Of a DNA stretch of 64,000 nucleotides, positions 1 through 12,143 are shown one piece after another. A program made the translations under genes and the position numbers. This DNA is from Coriaria nepalensis. Taxonomy: Eukaryota; Streptophyta; Magnoliopsida; Cucurbitales; Coriariaceae. The stretch is from NCBI GenBank assembly GCA_027186245.1, contig CP114481.1, positions 55,870,569 to 55,934,568 on the forward strand. The letters are read 5' to 3'. The notes under the pieces were generated by a model. It saw nothing but the letters and a program-made list of their open reading frames with translations, was not told the DNA's origin and did not search any database. Each line of letters begins with the position of its first letter. Position 1 is the stretch's first letter.

Positions 1-3000
1 ATTTCAGTTGTTCTGGAAGCCTTGAACGAAAAATACTCTATTCAAGGAAACCGTGACTGGATAATAGAGCTTGATTCCTCAACTGAAGGTATGTTTGGTA
101 GCTGGTGCTTGATATGAGTCCATCTCTTATTCGTCTGCAGTACCATGATACAGTTCAATCAATTTTATATGCAGCTAAAATTTCTTGAAGCTATTAAATT
201 TGGTACAATCTCTGTATTTTCATAAATTGTTCTTGCAATTTTCTACTTCCTACTTTGTGCATGTTGTGTATGTTTCTTTGTCCAGTAAGTCAAAGTTAGT
301 GATAGAATTATGGACTTAGTAAGAGTGTCGAAATTCGATATGTGCATGCCATTTGTAAAGAAATTATCAATTTTTCTTAGTGTAGTGGTAGCCCTTTTGT
401 AATTTGAAGTTTGAACCATATCTTATGTTGGTATTTGAATAGTCCACTTTACTAATGATAAAGTTGGTTTTATACAAGGATATTGGTTTCAGAAATAGGT
501 ATTTCCTTTTCATAAGACTGAACCTCAAGTGCGTAGAGGCTTTATTTAACATTAAGATAGTAATTGTTGCTATTCAAATATAATATGCAGAAAAGTTCTC
601 TCGGCATCTGATATTCCGTGTACCATTCACTGCATTTAAGGACAACTCACATGCTGGTGCATTTGTTGCAGAGGTATTCTTACAAGTATTACGAATGCTT
701 TTGAAATTCACAGCCACTGCATCTATGGGATGTTTTCATTGATCGGAACCATTTAAAGAATTGGTTCCAATGGATTTCCTACTCTAAGAAGATAGGCATG
801 GATGGTCCCTAATATCGGTGACTAATGGACAACCAAAGATTTTGCTTTCATTTGTTTTAACTATTTACCTGCATAGCATTCTTTTATCTTCTAAAGGTAG
901 AGTCAAATTTTTTTTATCATCTTGTGATATCTACACATACTTGGTTTGCAAGAATCTATTTGGGCTTCTGAAGTTATTATCTTTCATTGTAGAAATACCA
1001 AATCCAGTCTCTATATGATGATGTATTCTCAGGTTTGCTCACGGATATTTACTACAAAGGAGAAGGAGGGAACTTTCAAGGAACTGTTCATAAAAAAAGA
1101 TTCAACCTCACCAGAATCTTCAAGCCAACTCTTTGTGGACACTGCAGTATATACTAGAAACCGCTGTTTCCGTCTAGCACTATCATCAAAGGCAGGAAAG
1201 ACTTCTGTTCTTCTGCCTACAGGGAAATTTGGATGCAAAGACACGGTATGGTAGAAAATAAAATGTAAATTAGAACCCAATTTGAAAACATTGTCGTAAT
1301 AGGTTGCCTCCAGAATTCCAGTACCGATCATTTGTGTTATTTTGACCTGATATCTAATGATTTACCTATTATCACTTACAGTGTGAGGAAAAGATTTTCA
1401 TGGATTCCCTGATCTGCAATGTGGATGTTGATTGTGAGAAGCTTCTAGTATGCAAAATGGAGTTAGACTGTGTGAAGACCCTGCAATTTGAAACAGAGGT
1501 ACTTTCAATTAGACACCAGTTTAATTATCTACCTTCCATAGCAGTTTATTGCACTGGATCTAGATGTCTTTTGATGTCGGGATCCTAGTAGAGTGCTATT
1601 CTCTGATGCTTTTCATGTTGTGGAATCTTATCTGTTCAGGAAAACCACAATTTTAGAAGATATTACAAATTTGGTGAAGAAATTTCATTGAGTGGTTGCA
1701 TGAGCGATGTTTCAGCAACATATCTCATGGGAAAGTCAGCATTCCCAGCTTTGGACAGATTTGTGGAATCTATCGCTTCCATTGGAAATGTATCAGGTAA
1801 TGCATAGTCAAGTCGAGCAATGTCGTTCTTAGGAAAGTGAGTTACTATTTGAATCTATTAAATTCCATGCCATTATTCTAGATACCTATTTTGCTTGCTA
1901 TTAACTGAAATCATGGCAGGAAACACCATTTAGCTCTTGTGATACCCTTGTTGATTATATTATTTTGTTAACTAAACCCATATCAGACATGAGTTTGTTG
2001 TTACGATCAATCTAACCAAGAAATAGAAATTTCTTTTTCACCTATCATATCTTTTTGGGGGTCATTTCTCCTGTTGATTTTCCATCTCGTTTGATGAACT
2101 TTTCTCCAACTATCAATTGAATATGATATTGAGCCATGTGATTATATTAGTATAACTGAAAAGGTTGAGTGTATGTGAGCTTTAGTTTGTCTATCCCTCC
2201 GTTGACTCAGAGATAAAGGTAACTAAAAATTCCTTGGTTGTTAATCAAACATTTTATTCTTCTGCTTCCGCTTTCATGAACTTGCAATGAAAGAGAAGCC
2301 TAGATTTTTGCTGGTTTTACTTCTCAATCTTCTTTGTCACTTAAGGTTATATATCTTGGGATTCCAGGAAAAATAAGATGTTGGTATTGGTTCTCCGAAT
2401 ATGGACTAATGGTATACAGCATGTCCAGAAACAGATTCTGTGAACGAATTGGTCGACAGCACAAAAGCAATCATGGTAAACTTGTTTCTTGCTGTATGCA
2501 TTTTTTTCTTTCTTTTCTTTGAAGACAATGATTTACACAATTCCATTTTTCTTCAATTTTCCAGTGATGTATGTTGTTGACCTGAGAAGGGCTATTTATT
2601 ACCAGAAATGTCATGATCCTGATTGCAGAGGTGCATCTTCTACCATCCACTAGTTCATGAGCTTAAACAGTTTCATCCATAACAGAACTTATCTCTATTC
2701 ACTAGGTTACAGATCCCCCTCACGTCCTATCCCAATGGATGTTATCCCTAGCCCTTGGGTTCTCTCCAGTTCAGAGGATGTGCTAGATGATAATGGGTCA
2801 ATAAATGATAGCATCAATTGTCTATCTGTTGGTGATAACGAGGAGCGTCTTTTGCATTTTGATGATGAAAGCATTGAAGATGGAAGTGTTAAAGATTCTT
2901 GGTGGCTTGAAGCTGTAAAAGTCGCAGACCACCTCGAAAAAAAACCAAACATGGTAAGAGTACCCACTCATGGTCTAATCTATCTACTTATTTTGCTTCC

Positions 3001-3188
3001 TTATTTACCTCTCTATGTTATGCACTTCTTTTGAGAACACGGGGTTTCCTTTTCTGAAATCTGATGATTCTTTGTCCCGCAACATGACAGTGAGTTGAGA
3101 TGACCTCTTTTCTTTCTTTTTTTCCTACCAGATCGATAAATTAGATTTCGAAGATGATGATTACTGGTGGGTGAATGTGGAATCCTGA
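1..3188 (+). CDS. PrimPol-type DNA-directed primase/polymerase, 3' part
   Basis: Nine exons are readable (1-88, 591-673, 1033-1245, 1382-1498, 1640-1796, 2368-2475, 2565-2630, 2706-2953, 3132-3188). They join in one open frame of 378 residues, and the 5' exons lie outside the window. KFSRHLIF matches the AEP-primase motif II (SxH). QLFVDTAVYTRNRCFR carries the motif III aspartate in the setting typical of PrimPol. RFCERIGRQHKSN followed by YYQKCHDPDC gives the Cys-His-Cys-Cys zinc-binding module of PrimPol. In the known family this enzyme re-primes DNA synthesis beyond lesions in nucleus and organelles; that role is inferred here. The C-terminus is very acidic and ends DDDYWWVNVES. Motif I (DxE) should lie upstream of base 1. 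The closest Arabidopsis gene I recall is At5g52800. Exon junctions all keep phase, so this copy looks functional in the visible part. Confidence 0.9.
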
Positions 3189-3784
3189 ATTACTGGCTGG
3201 CTAAGTCGTCTGATCTTGGTTGAAGGATTACACTAGATTTACTCATTTCTCAAATGACAACAGCATGGATGCGCTTGGGGCCTGTGTATATAGTAAGTTA
3301 CAGGTCAATTTTGGAGTCTGTTTACATCTATTATTAAATTTATTTATTCAATCTAAACAGGGTTTGGACTTGGAGTTTCGGATTAATAATGAGAAATATC
3401 AAATATGATTTTGTTTATTAATGACGTTTTATTTCTTTCTTTTTTTTTGGTTGGGGGGTTGTAGTGCTAGTAGAGTAGTCATGTGAGTGCCAGTCTGATT
3501 TATCGGCTTTCGAATTGCAGTTTTGTAAACCGGAGTTTATGAAATGGCTACTAGGCCTTTTAACTCATTAGAGTAGATGCCAGAGAGAGAGAAAGGATGT
3601 CGATGGGGAACGCATTCGAAAAGAGAAGATAAAGGATTAATGAAGAAAAATGAAATCACATAATTTAATAATAGCAATCAATCAACAAATACAAGAGCTA
3701 TGGAAGGTTTCATTTAACCATCCAGAATTAGACTAGAAAAGGAAAAGAAAAAACCAAAAAATGGTACCTCAAAAATATTAGCAT
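3189..3784. other. convergent 3' ends, no gene seen
   Basis: This stretch lies between the stop codons of two convergent genes. It is AT-rich and must hold both 3' untranslated regions. I see no coding signal or repeat worth naming. Confidence 0.6.
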
Positions 3785-6700
3785 TCATTTTGATATGTCT
3801 TTCGTTTTTTGTGATTTGGAGTGGGTTCTTGGGAATATAAGGTCATTAAGCTGTCTCTCTGCACTGTATTCCGAGGTCGCCTGCAGAGAAATTTCATCTC
3901 GTAGTGTTCAAAAATCGTCTAAATCTACAATCTGCAAAAACATTTCAGAATCTTTTTGGCTGAAAGAGTAAGTGACGTACTCGTGTGTTAAAACCGAATC
4001 TTAATGTCTGGACTTGTGTTCCTGAGCAGACTCTCAAGTCAAATCCAAGTGAATCTACGCTGATAAGTATTGCCTCCTGCATATATTTAAACAAAAGAAA
4101 GCAGATCATTTTCAAAGGTCCTCGACTTGTCGTCAGTTTCAGTGAATGTAAAACTTCATACATGAGAAATCAAGGATAGATGCAATCCATGATATAGAAG
4201 TGTCAACCATCATTTTGTTTTTCTAGATAAGGATCTACACCATTTTGGATTGAAATGGTTTCTCGGAAACAATCATGATCCAGATAATTAAGAAAAATGC
4301 AAGATGATATCAGAAAACTGATTAAGATGTTCTATGTATTTATTACCTCAACTTGAATACCCTTGCATCTCCAACAGAGAGATTTAAGTGCTTGAGTCGC
4401 CTTTTCTCCACCTGCTTTGAAACGAGTTATAATTTTGGCTGCTGAATTTGCAATTGCATCCGGTTGAGCTTTCATGTAGTCTTCTACTTCCACAACAGCC
4501 TGGAAGAATATATCAAACGGAAGTTAACATTTGTATTACTTGAACAATCAAATTATGAATACAATTTTTTTTTTTATATACTGGAGTTGTGCCGTCTGTC
4601 CTCCATTCAAAACAAAGGAGGGTTTGATGAAGAACAAAGGAGCTTTGATATTTATAGTGCATAAAATAAAATGAAAAGATAATAATCTTAAAGGTCTCAA
4701 AAACATACCGGATGTGTATGTCTTGTAAACAGCTGAATTTTAATCATCTCCAGCCTGTAAAATTTACTGCCATTTGTCAAGGTATCTTCATCCGAATCCT
4801 CTGCTTGGATAGCATAATCATCAGATGCTCCGATATCATGCCCATAACCATTAATCTTGTCACGAAGTTCTAGGGTTTTCTCTTCATTTTCCCCCACCTC
4901 ATTACCATCAAAATTTCTGGGCTGGCGGCTTGATAGATGCTTCTGGATGATGGAATGTTCTTCGCTGAAAGCAGGCCTTAAAATGCCTTGAATAACTAGA
5001 CTAGCTGGAGGCTGCTCCATACAATCTATTGAATCATCTGAAGCAACCTAAGAGGGAAAAATAGCACCCACAACCCCAATCATGGTTAAATGGAATACAA
5101 ATGAAAACAACCAAGACAACAGTCTTGCAGCTATTTATGCAGTCGTGAAAGAGATGTGAACTTAAAGTCATTGTCCTTGAAATAAAGTATGAATCCTTAA
5201 TGATCGATCAAACACTTGCAATTGACAGTTACCTCCGATATCTTTTTGGCAAAATATAATGGATGGGAAGAACGCATGGTTTCCAATTTTGCCCAGTCTC
5301 CAACTGCCTCATCCGAATCACTCTCATCATCCTCGTCATCAAGAACAGCAACCCAGTCCTACAGATAGGAAGCTCCAGTAAGTCATGCTAGAAATACTAA
5401 ATCCATTAAACAGATTCATATTGTTTTTTCCATTAAAAAGAGACCGTATCATATTCCTCATCATCGTCGTTGTTGTCATCTTCATCATCACTACCTTCAT
5501 CGTCGAGTTCTTCGATTCCGAAATGAACTTCTGATGGGCTGGACAAATCCATCTCGTTGATCATGTCCATAGTATCCAAGCCAATAAGGACTTGCTGCAT
5601 TCAAAATTACAAAAGAAAAAGAGGTGCTATACTTCTGTTGAACCATAAATATATCATGAAAACTTTAAATGTTGGCCATTCAATGATTTATAAAATAAAC
5701 ATGTACCAAAAATCAAAGCTGTCACAAAAGAAAAGTTATGCAGAAGTTTATATAAATTAAGAGAAAAAGTAGAGCAAGTGAAGATAGTTATACAATGAAA
5801 CTGGTGATATCTTAGCCCCGGGGGGGAGGTTGTTTGGTTTGGAGAACAAGTAAATGCTAAACGAGAGGAAAGTCAGTTCTCCAAGCGACCTGATTTGACC
5901 CCATTTGACAGAGGCCAAAAGGGACCATTTTCAATTTTTCCAAAAAGTTGAAATGAAATGCTACACATCTAGACAAAGAATTGAGAAAGTCCATTTTTGT
6001 GATTATGTATGGGGGATGTGCTGAATTGTTAAACAAGTACACAAGAACCCATATTCCATACCACATAATTATTTTCTGAAGTTAAATTTTGCATGGTCTC
6101 TTCACCACTCTTCAACTGAAAATAAATGTCTGCAACACAACAAGGTACATTGGTGAAACAAAGAAATAAATGAGGCAGCTGAGTCAAAGTGGGAGTACAA
6201 TTTTGACATAATGAAACTTTGACATACTTCCATGTTCATCAGTTACATAAGGTAATTCTGGCCAGAAAACATTTTCTCCAACTTCATCTATGACAAAACT
6301 TGAAAACATCAATGTCGCTTTGCTGTTTACCTGAACATGACACACTAACAGAACCATTACTATCAAAACTGGCAGAAAGTAGGAATAAAATGCAAAAATA
6401 TGAACTGCACTTAGGGATACCAGAATTAATGAGTATCTATAGTCTAAGAGATTAAATGTCAAGAATCCTCATGAGTACATTGATGATCACGTACAGTAAA
6501 ATGAACACACCTTAGAACTAGATCTCATTTGCCAAATGAGTGCAATGTAAATTATGGAATACCTCAATAACTGTCCTGGTAGTTTCTGCTGCTGAAAGTC
6601 TAACATCTGCACCATTCTCTGCTGTTGACTTAACAAAATCTTCAGATGGATGGTACTGTGTTCTCCCATTCTGCTTTCCTGGATCTGAAGCAGGGCCTAA

Positions 6701-7723
6701 CTGCTCTGCAGATGCTCGAACTGTATTCTTTACAAGATGGCTCTTTCTGGTGACTGAACTGTTGCTTAACTTTCGAATTTTGTTCCTGCATGGTAGATCT
6801 TAAAGTTTAACATTGATAACCCTAGGTTGCCAACATCTAGGAAATTGGATCCGTTGACAGTATCATATTAAGCATATAGCAGATATCTCACACAAAATTA
6901 AGAGTAAGATGGTGAAAATGGAATCTTTTGTTTAAATTTGTTATATCGAATACATGAGATGCCAATCAATCAAAACTGTAATCAATTCTAGTTCCAGCAA
7001 TCCAAAATTTTTTCAAATTACTGGGACTATGTTTACTGTGTTCTTCTGATTTTCTTGAGCAGTTTCAGAATTTAAAATCAAGTCAGCTCTTAAGAACCAT
7101 TCAAAGCCACTGAAGTGCAAAAGCCGGCAAGAGCTGCTGGCATGACTTCCTCCACTCACATCTTCCAAGCTCCACTTTGAACGGTAATCTGAATCATTAT
7201 ATAGATTAATCTTATTTCTGTTAATAAAGCTTATGATAAAATGCTGAAAAAATCAAAGATGAAGAAAACAGAAGTTATTTTCAGTTTGGCAGCAGAGCAA
7301 ATGTCATGGTGACAAAATTTGCTTTTGAAACTTAAATTCATTGCTTTCTTATAAAAGCACACGACTGAATTGTAATCAATTATGAATAGCAACTCATTCT
7401 CTATAATCCATAGTGTGGACTGCGGACACCATTTTTCTAGTTTCTACAATTCTTTTAACTAGGCATCTCTCTCTCCACACAAACTGCGATTTCGAAACGT
7501 ATACTGCAAGTATACAGTGAAGAATCCAGCAACACAATACTGCAAGCAAATTTGCAAAACAGTTCATACTGCACCATTTCTGTACGCTGATAATAAGCTC
7601 AGTTTTGACGATTTTTGAAAAATGAAAGAAAATACGAAATAGTCAGAGAGAGAGAGAGAAAGTCTTACAGGGCAAGGCGGAAGAGGAGCAGAAGTTTGAA
7701 CCCGCGGAGATCCGTACGGCCAT
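3785..7723 (-). CDS. At3g49140-like plastid-type protein
   Basis: Eleven exons are readable on the minus strand: 7669-7723 (ATG at 7723), 7037-7188, 6563-6785, 6228-6330, 6062-6129, 5445-5594, 5233-5358, 4709-5047, 4347-4499, 3981-4076 and 3785-3880. The product is about 520 residues. Recognised blocks include FWPELPYVTDEHG, a long acidic stretch (DDEDDESDSDEA), KFYRLEMIKIQLF and VDSLGFDLRVCSGTQVQTLR, in the order known from Arabidopsis At3g49140. That protein is annotated as uncharacterised, with an FMN-binding split-barrel-like or DUF2470-like C-terminus; this domain link is from memory. The N-terminus (MAVRISAGSNFCSSSALP) is Ser-rich without acids, as in plastid transit peptides. The phase between exons 2 and 3 does not match with the sites I chose, so that junction, or a missed micro-exon, is unsettled. 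All other junctions keep frame. Molecular function is unknown. Confidence 0.85.
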
Positions 7724-8033
7724 GGCTGCTTGGATCATTCCTCACTTTCTTTTTTGGAGCTGTCTTTTATACGGAGACGGGATCCGGCGGCATATTTGAT
7801 TATACGTCTTAATTCCGTGTGGATGAGGTGCTCTGGCTTTTTTAGGTTCCTGCGGGCAATAATCACCTGCAGCCATAACTACTCTCACTTTGCTGCACCC
7901 AGAGCCTAAATTACCTATTTATCCCCTAAAATATCCACTCCAATTTAACCCGTTACGATTTCATTACTTTCTTCACATTTGATGATATGAATTGTGAATC
8001 ATATGTAAGTCCCATTACCTTATTACTCACATA
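7724..8033. promoter_or_regulatory. divergent promoter region, 310 bp
   Basis: The start codons of the At3g49140-like gene (-) and the LPA66-like gene (+) are only 310 bp apart and point away from each other, so both promoters and 5' leaders must share this stretch. No clear TATA box was found. That both products appear plastid-directed makes a shared bidirectional promoter plausible, but this is inference. Confidence 0.5.
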
Positions 8034-9923
8034 ATGCTCTCTACTAGCTTACCAATAAGTTCCATTATCACAACCTGCAAAACCATGAGAGATTTAAGGC
8101 AAGTCCATGCCGAATTGATAAAAACGGGTCGAATCCATGACCCTCTCGCCTCAGCTGAAATACTTAGATTCTCTGCACTACCACCCCACCATGATATTGA
8201 GTATGCACGCAAAGTGTTCGATCAGATGCTTGAACCAAATTGTTTTTCATGGAACACGATTATCAGAGCTTTCGCTGAAAGCGATGATGAGGTGTACCTG
8301 TTTGAGGCTTTATTGTTGTTTCGTCGAATGGTTTGTAATGTAGATATAGAACCCAATAGTTATACTTTCCCTTCCGTGTTAAAAGCTTGTGCTAGAACTA
8401 CAAGGCTTCAAGAAGGGAAGCAAGTTCATGGAATGGCGGTGAAGTTGGGATTGGACTGTGATGAGTTTGTGATTAGCAATCTTGTTAGAATGTATGTAAT
8501 GTGTAGAGTCATGGAAGATGCTCAGTTATTATTTTCTCGGGAAAGGGTTGATGTTAATGACTGTAGAGCGATTAGAAACAAGAGGAAGCAAGAGGGAGAT
8601 GTGGTTTTATGTAATGTAATGATCGATGGGTATGTTAGGCTAGGTGATTTAAACAGTGCTAGGAATTTGTTTGACAAAATGGATCAAAGAAGCATCGTGT
8701 CATGGAATGTTATGATTTCGGGTTATGCACAAAATGGATTTTTCAAGGAGGCCATAGATATTTTTCACAAGATGCAAATGGTTCATGTTTGTCCGAATTA
8801 TGTTACTTTGGTTAGCGTCTTGCCTGCAATCTCTCGGCTTGGAGCGCTTGAGTTAGGAAAATGGGTTCATTTATATGCAGAAAGGAATGTAGTAGTGATT
8901 GATGATGTGCTTGGTTCAGCCTTGGCTGATATGTATTCCAAGTGTGGGAGTATTGAGAAGGCAGTTCAAGTCTTTGAGAAGCTGCCTAAAAGGAATGCAA
9001 TCACATGGAGTTCCATGATAGGTGGTTTTGCATCGCATGGTAGAGTTAAGGAAGCACTTGAATACTTTTCAAGAATGAAACAATTTGGAGTTAAACCCAA
9101 TGATGTAGCGTATATTGGCGTCTTAACTGCTTGTAGCCATGGAGGCCTAGTAGAGGAGGGAAGATCAATTTTCAACTACATGCTTAAGGAAGAGAAGAGA
9201 TTTGAGCCAAGACTTGAACATTATGGTTGTATGGTTGACTTGTTAAGTCGAGCCGGCCATTTAGAAGAGGCTGAAAAGCTCATACTAAACATGCCAATAG
9301 ACCCAGATGATGTAATATGGAAATCATTGCTCAATGGTTGCAAGATGTATGGGAATCTCAAGATGGGTAAACGTGCAGCTGAGATTTTGATTGGCTTGGC
9401 ACCGTACGATAGTGGACCCCACGTTGCTCTTTCTAACATATATGCTTCTTTGGAAGATTGGAAAGGAGTAGCTGAAATGAGGTTAATGATGAAAGGGAAG
9501 GATGTTAGGAAAGATCCAGGATGCAGCTGGATTGAAATCAATGGAGTGATTCATGAGTTTCTTGTGGAAGATGATTATCATCCTAAGGCAAAAGAGATCC
9601 ATTTGATGTTAGAGGAAGTGTCTAACAAGTTAAGGGAGGTTGGATATAGGCCAGACATAAGACAGGTCTTGCTTAGAATGGATGAAGAGGAAAAAGAAAG
9701 GGCATTGCAAAATCATAGTGAGAGAATTGCTATTGCTTTTGGATTCATTAGCACAACCCCGAAAAGTCCAATTCGGGTTGTTAAGAACTTGAGGGTGTGT
9801 GAAGATTGTCATGCCTCAATTAAACTGATTTCATTGATTTATGAGCGGAAGATAATCGTAAGGGATCGGAAGCGGTTTCATCATTTTGAAAATGGGGCTT
9901 GTTCATGTATGGATTACTGGTAA
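8034..9923 (+). CDS. LPA66: PPR editing factor, DYW class, LPA66-like
   Basis: A single uninterrupted reading frame of 629 residues, intronless as is usual for plant PLS-class PPR genes. Repeats of about 35 residues run from the N-terminus to about residue 440, with the typical SWNxMISGYAQNG and YSKCGxIEKA forms. E/E+ sequence and a DYW deaminase domain follow. The deaminase shows HSERIAIAFG (HxE zinc-site motif) and CEDCH (CxxCH), and the protein ends in CSCMDYW. The sequence follows Arabidopsis At5g48910 (LPA66) closely over its whole length, including the unusual long insert between repeats (RKQEGDVVLCNVMIDGYVRLGD). In Arabidopsis LPA66 is a chloroplast protein needed for editing of psbF RNA and hence photosystem II; the same role is inferred here. 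The ATG at 8034 gives the expected length. No lesions were seen. Confidence 0.9.
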   Translation: MLSTSLPISSIITTCKTMRDLRQVHAELIKTGRIHDPLASAEILRFSALPPHHDIEYARKVFDQMLEPNCFSWNTIIRAFAESDDEVYLFEALLLFRRMVCNVDIEPNSYTFPSVLKACARTTRLQEGKQVHGMAVKLGLDCDEFVISNLVRMYVMCRVMEDAQLLFSRERVDVNDCRAIRNKRKQEGDVVLCNVMIDGYVRLGDLNSARNLFDKMDQRSIVSWNVMISGYAQNGFFKEAIDIFHKMQMVHVCPNYVTLVSVLPAISRLGALELGKWVHLYAERNVVVIDDVLGSALADMYSKCGSIEKAVQVFEKLPKRNAITWSSMIGGFASHGRVKEALEYFSRMKQFGVKPNDVAYIGVLTACSHGGLVEEGRSIFNYMLKEEKRFEPRLEHYGCMVDLLSRAGHLEEAEKLILNMPIDPDDVIWKSLLNGCKMYGNLKMGKRAAEILIGLAPYDSGPHVALSNIYASLEDWKGVAEMRLMMKGKDVRKDPGCSWIEINGVIHEFLVEDDYHPKAKEIHLMLEEVSNKLREVGYRPDIRQVLLRMDEEEKERALQNHSERIAIAFGFISTTPKSPIRVVKNLRVCEDCHASIKLISLIYERKIIVRDRKRFHHFENGACSCMDYW

Positions 9924-10228
9924 CTTTAGCATTTGACTTAGAAGTATACATAGTGTAACTAGGAGCTTGGCTCTGTTCAAAGAGATGTATGGGGCTGGGT
10001 AAGTATTTTGAAATGTGTTTTATGTTTCGTATTTTAAAACATATTTTAACGATATATCACGATTTAAAAAGGGAGATAATATATCAAATCATGTTGGATA
10101 TTTATTTTTTGATTAATTTTTAATAATTATAAAAATATTCTTAACAAATACAAAAATATATTTTAAATTTTTTCTCTAATTTTATGTGTCGCGTCTATCA
10201 CTACCATCAGAAAATAAAAAATCTAAGG

Positions 10229-10258
10229 AGCTCGAAGCTCCGGATAAAGCTTCGAGCT
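10229..10258. repeat. short perfect inverted repeat
   Basis: The arms agctcgaagct (10229-10239) and agcttcgagct (10248-10258) are perfect 11-bp complements around the 8-nt loop ccggataa. It could form a hairpin in DNA or RNA. It lies in an otherwise AT-rich gap; no function is known. Confidence 0.6.
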
Positions 10259-10569
10259 TCTCTAATTTTTTTTTTTTCCGTGACGAAAGTGACGGGCAGG
10301 TCATGAAATTAAAGAAAAATTATAAATATTTTTTTTTATTTTGAAAAATATATTATATAATTATTAAAAAAAAAATTCTACTATAATACATCATTTATTA
10401 AAAAAAATCAAAATAATTATGTTTTGAGAATACAACCCAAAGAGGCCGATATACATTTTCAGGCTATTGCGTTCAATCTCTTTTCAGGCTCAATGTAAAA
10501 GTGGGTGTGTTTTTCATAGCCTTGCAATACACAAGAAGCAGAATACTAAAGTTCACAACTCGGGCCAAA

Positions 10570-10749
10570 TGGGCCGAGATTTACCCCGCTTCTATCTCGG
10601 TTCTATAAAACAAATAAGAAAAGTAACTGGGCTCCCCACCTGCAGCAGAAGAGGAGCCCATTCCCAAGATGAAGACTATACATGTCAAGTTTTCCATAAT
10701 AGGCCGGAGCGTGGATTAGGCTAATAGTAGTATACGAGCCCGCTGGGCT
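10570..10749. promoter_or_regulatory. cluster of site II (TGGGCY) elements before NDUFA5
   Basis: TGGGCC at 10570-10575, TGGGCT at 10628-10633, AGCCCA (its complement) at 10655-10660 and TGGGCT at 10744-10749 lie 130 to 310 bp upstream of the NDUFA5 start codon. Site II elements are known to be enriched in promoters of plant nuclear genes for respiratory-chain and ribosomal proteins and to bind TCP factors. The sites are seen directly; their use here is inferred. Confidence 0.5.
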
Positions 10750-10875
10750 CCAGGTCTGCCTAGTCTTCTCACATCATCACTGTACCTGAAATCCCCATCT
10801 CCGATCACTGTAAAGAGAGAGGGGGAGAAATACAGAGACTGAGAGCAGGAGGAAGGAGGGGAAAAAGGAAGCACG

Positions 10876-12143
10876 ATGTTTCTGCGAGTGATCGGACGGC
10901 CATTGTTGGAAAAGGTGAAGCAGACGACGGGGATTGTTGGATTGGAAGTGGTCCCCAACGCCAGGGAGGTACTGATCAGTCTTTACAGTAAAACCCTAAA
11001 AGAGATCGAGGCCGTGCCTGAGGACGAAGGGTATCGTAAGGCGGTGGAGAGCTTTACACGGCAACGTTTGAAGGTTTGCCAAGAAGAGGAGGACTGGGAG
11101 AAGATCGAGCAGCGCCTAGGTTGCGGCCAGGTTGAAGAGCTCATCGAAGAGGCTCAAGACGAGCTCAAACTCATTGCCAAAATGATCGGTACGTACACAT
11201 TTCCACTAAATTCTGCTCTTATCATATGATCCATGAAAATTTCTGAATAAATTTCTTTTGATCCGTGTCCTGGTTTATAATTCGCTTGGTTGCGGAGGAA
11301 ACGTTCCTCAATTCTCTTCTTTCTTATGGAATAAAAGAGCTGTGCTTCTCGAAGCTTAGCTCCGAGTCAACCAAACGTTTTTTATTAGTGTTAGCTTGCA
11401 ATTTTCTCGGAGATAATGTGAAAACTGTGGTAAAAAGAAATGGAGGAGATGAAAATTGAAAATTGAACTTCGGGAATACAAAGGCAAACCTTCTCACTTT
11501 CATGTTCTGATTCAGAGACTCAGAATTGTAGCTGAGATTGTTGTGTTTATTGTTTTTGGACTGATGCTATGTCTCTGAGCTTTTCAAGCTATTAGAGGTT
11601 GAATTTAAGATGGTCAAAAGGCCACGAGCCTTGGCATGTCAACTTTTCTGCACATTGCTTACTCATTAGTCTCGTATCAATTTTTGTATCTTCTTCCAAG
11701 TATGAAGATATATCTATATCAGTTTTTTTTTTTTTTTTAATAATCTTCTCAAGGAAAGTAGGGCATTTCTCCTGCCCCTTGTCCACTCTCTTTTCTCTAG
11801 GACTGAACATTAATGGCTTGTTTTTTTTTTTATTTGAACGTTTTGGCCCACAAGAAGATAAATTCTTTTCAAAATGTTTGGTTTTTTTTTCTGGCTGATT
11901 ATTATCTCTTTGTTAATACAAATGTGTTAATAATGGCAATGTTCTACTGCAGAGTGGGACCCTTGGGGTGTTCCTGACGACTATGAATGCGAGGTTATTG
12001 AGAATGATGCTCCGGTTCCCAAGCATGTTCCCCTGCACCGACCAGGTCCTCTCCCAGAAGAATTCTACAAGACGCTCGAGGCTCTCTTAACTACGAAAAA
12101 GGAAGAACTTACAGATGGTGCCACTTCTCAATCAAAGGAATAA
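10876..12143 (+). CDS. complex I subunit NDUFA5 (B13)
   Basis: Two exons, 10876-11188 and 11953-12143, join across a GTACGT/AG intron to give 167 residues, the usual plant length. The N-terminal half (from MFLRVIGRPLLEKVKQTTGI) is the ETC_C1/NDUFA5 domain, helical and rich in Glu and Lys. The second exon adds the plant-conserved EWDPWGVPDDYECEV and VPLHRPGPLPEEFY. NDUFA5 is an accessory subunit of the matrix arm of mitochondrial NADH:ubiquinone oxidoreductase. The match is with At5g52840. Site II promoter elements upstream fit a respiratory gene. No lesion was seen. The downstream neighbour on the other strand is the PPR pseudogene, whose ancestor At5g52850 is also the Arabidopsis neighbour. 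Confidence 0.92.

Larger units (their letters stand above)
9924..10875. other. intergenic: LPA66-like 3' side and NDUFA5 promoter side
   Basis: Strongly AT-rich from about 10020 to 10440 with poly-A and poly-T runs, then more GC-rich toward the NDUFA5 start. It contains a perfect short inverted repeat and several site II elements, listed separately. A TATA-like ctataaaac lies near 10603, rather far (about 270 bp) from the start codon. No coding frame is convincing. Confidence 0.5.

Noticed and set aside
1029..1331. Minus-strand 100-codon frame
   Set aside because: Shadow of the PrimPol exon on the other strand.
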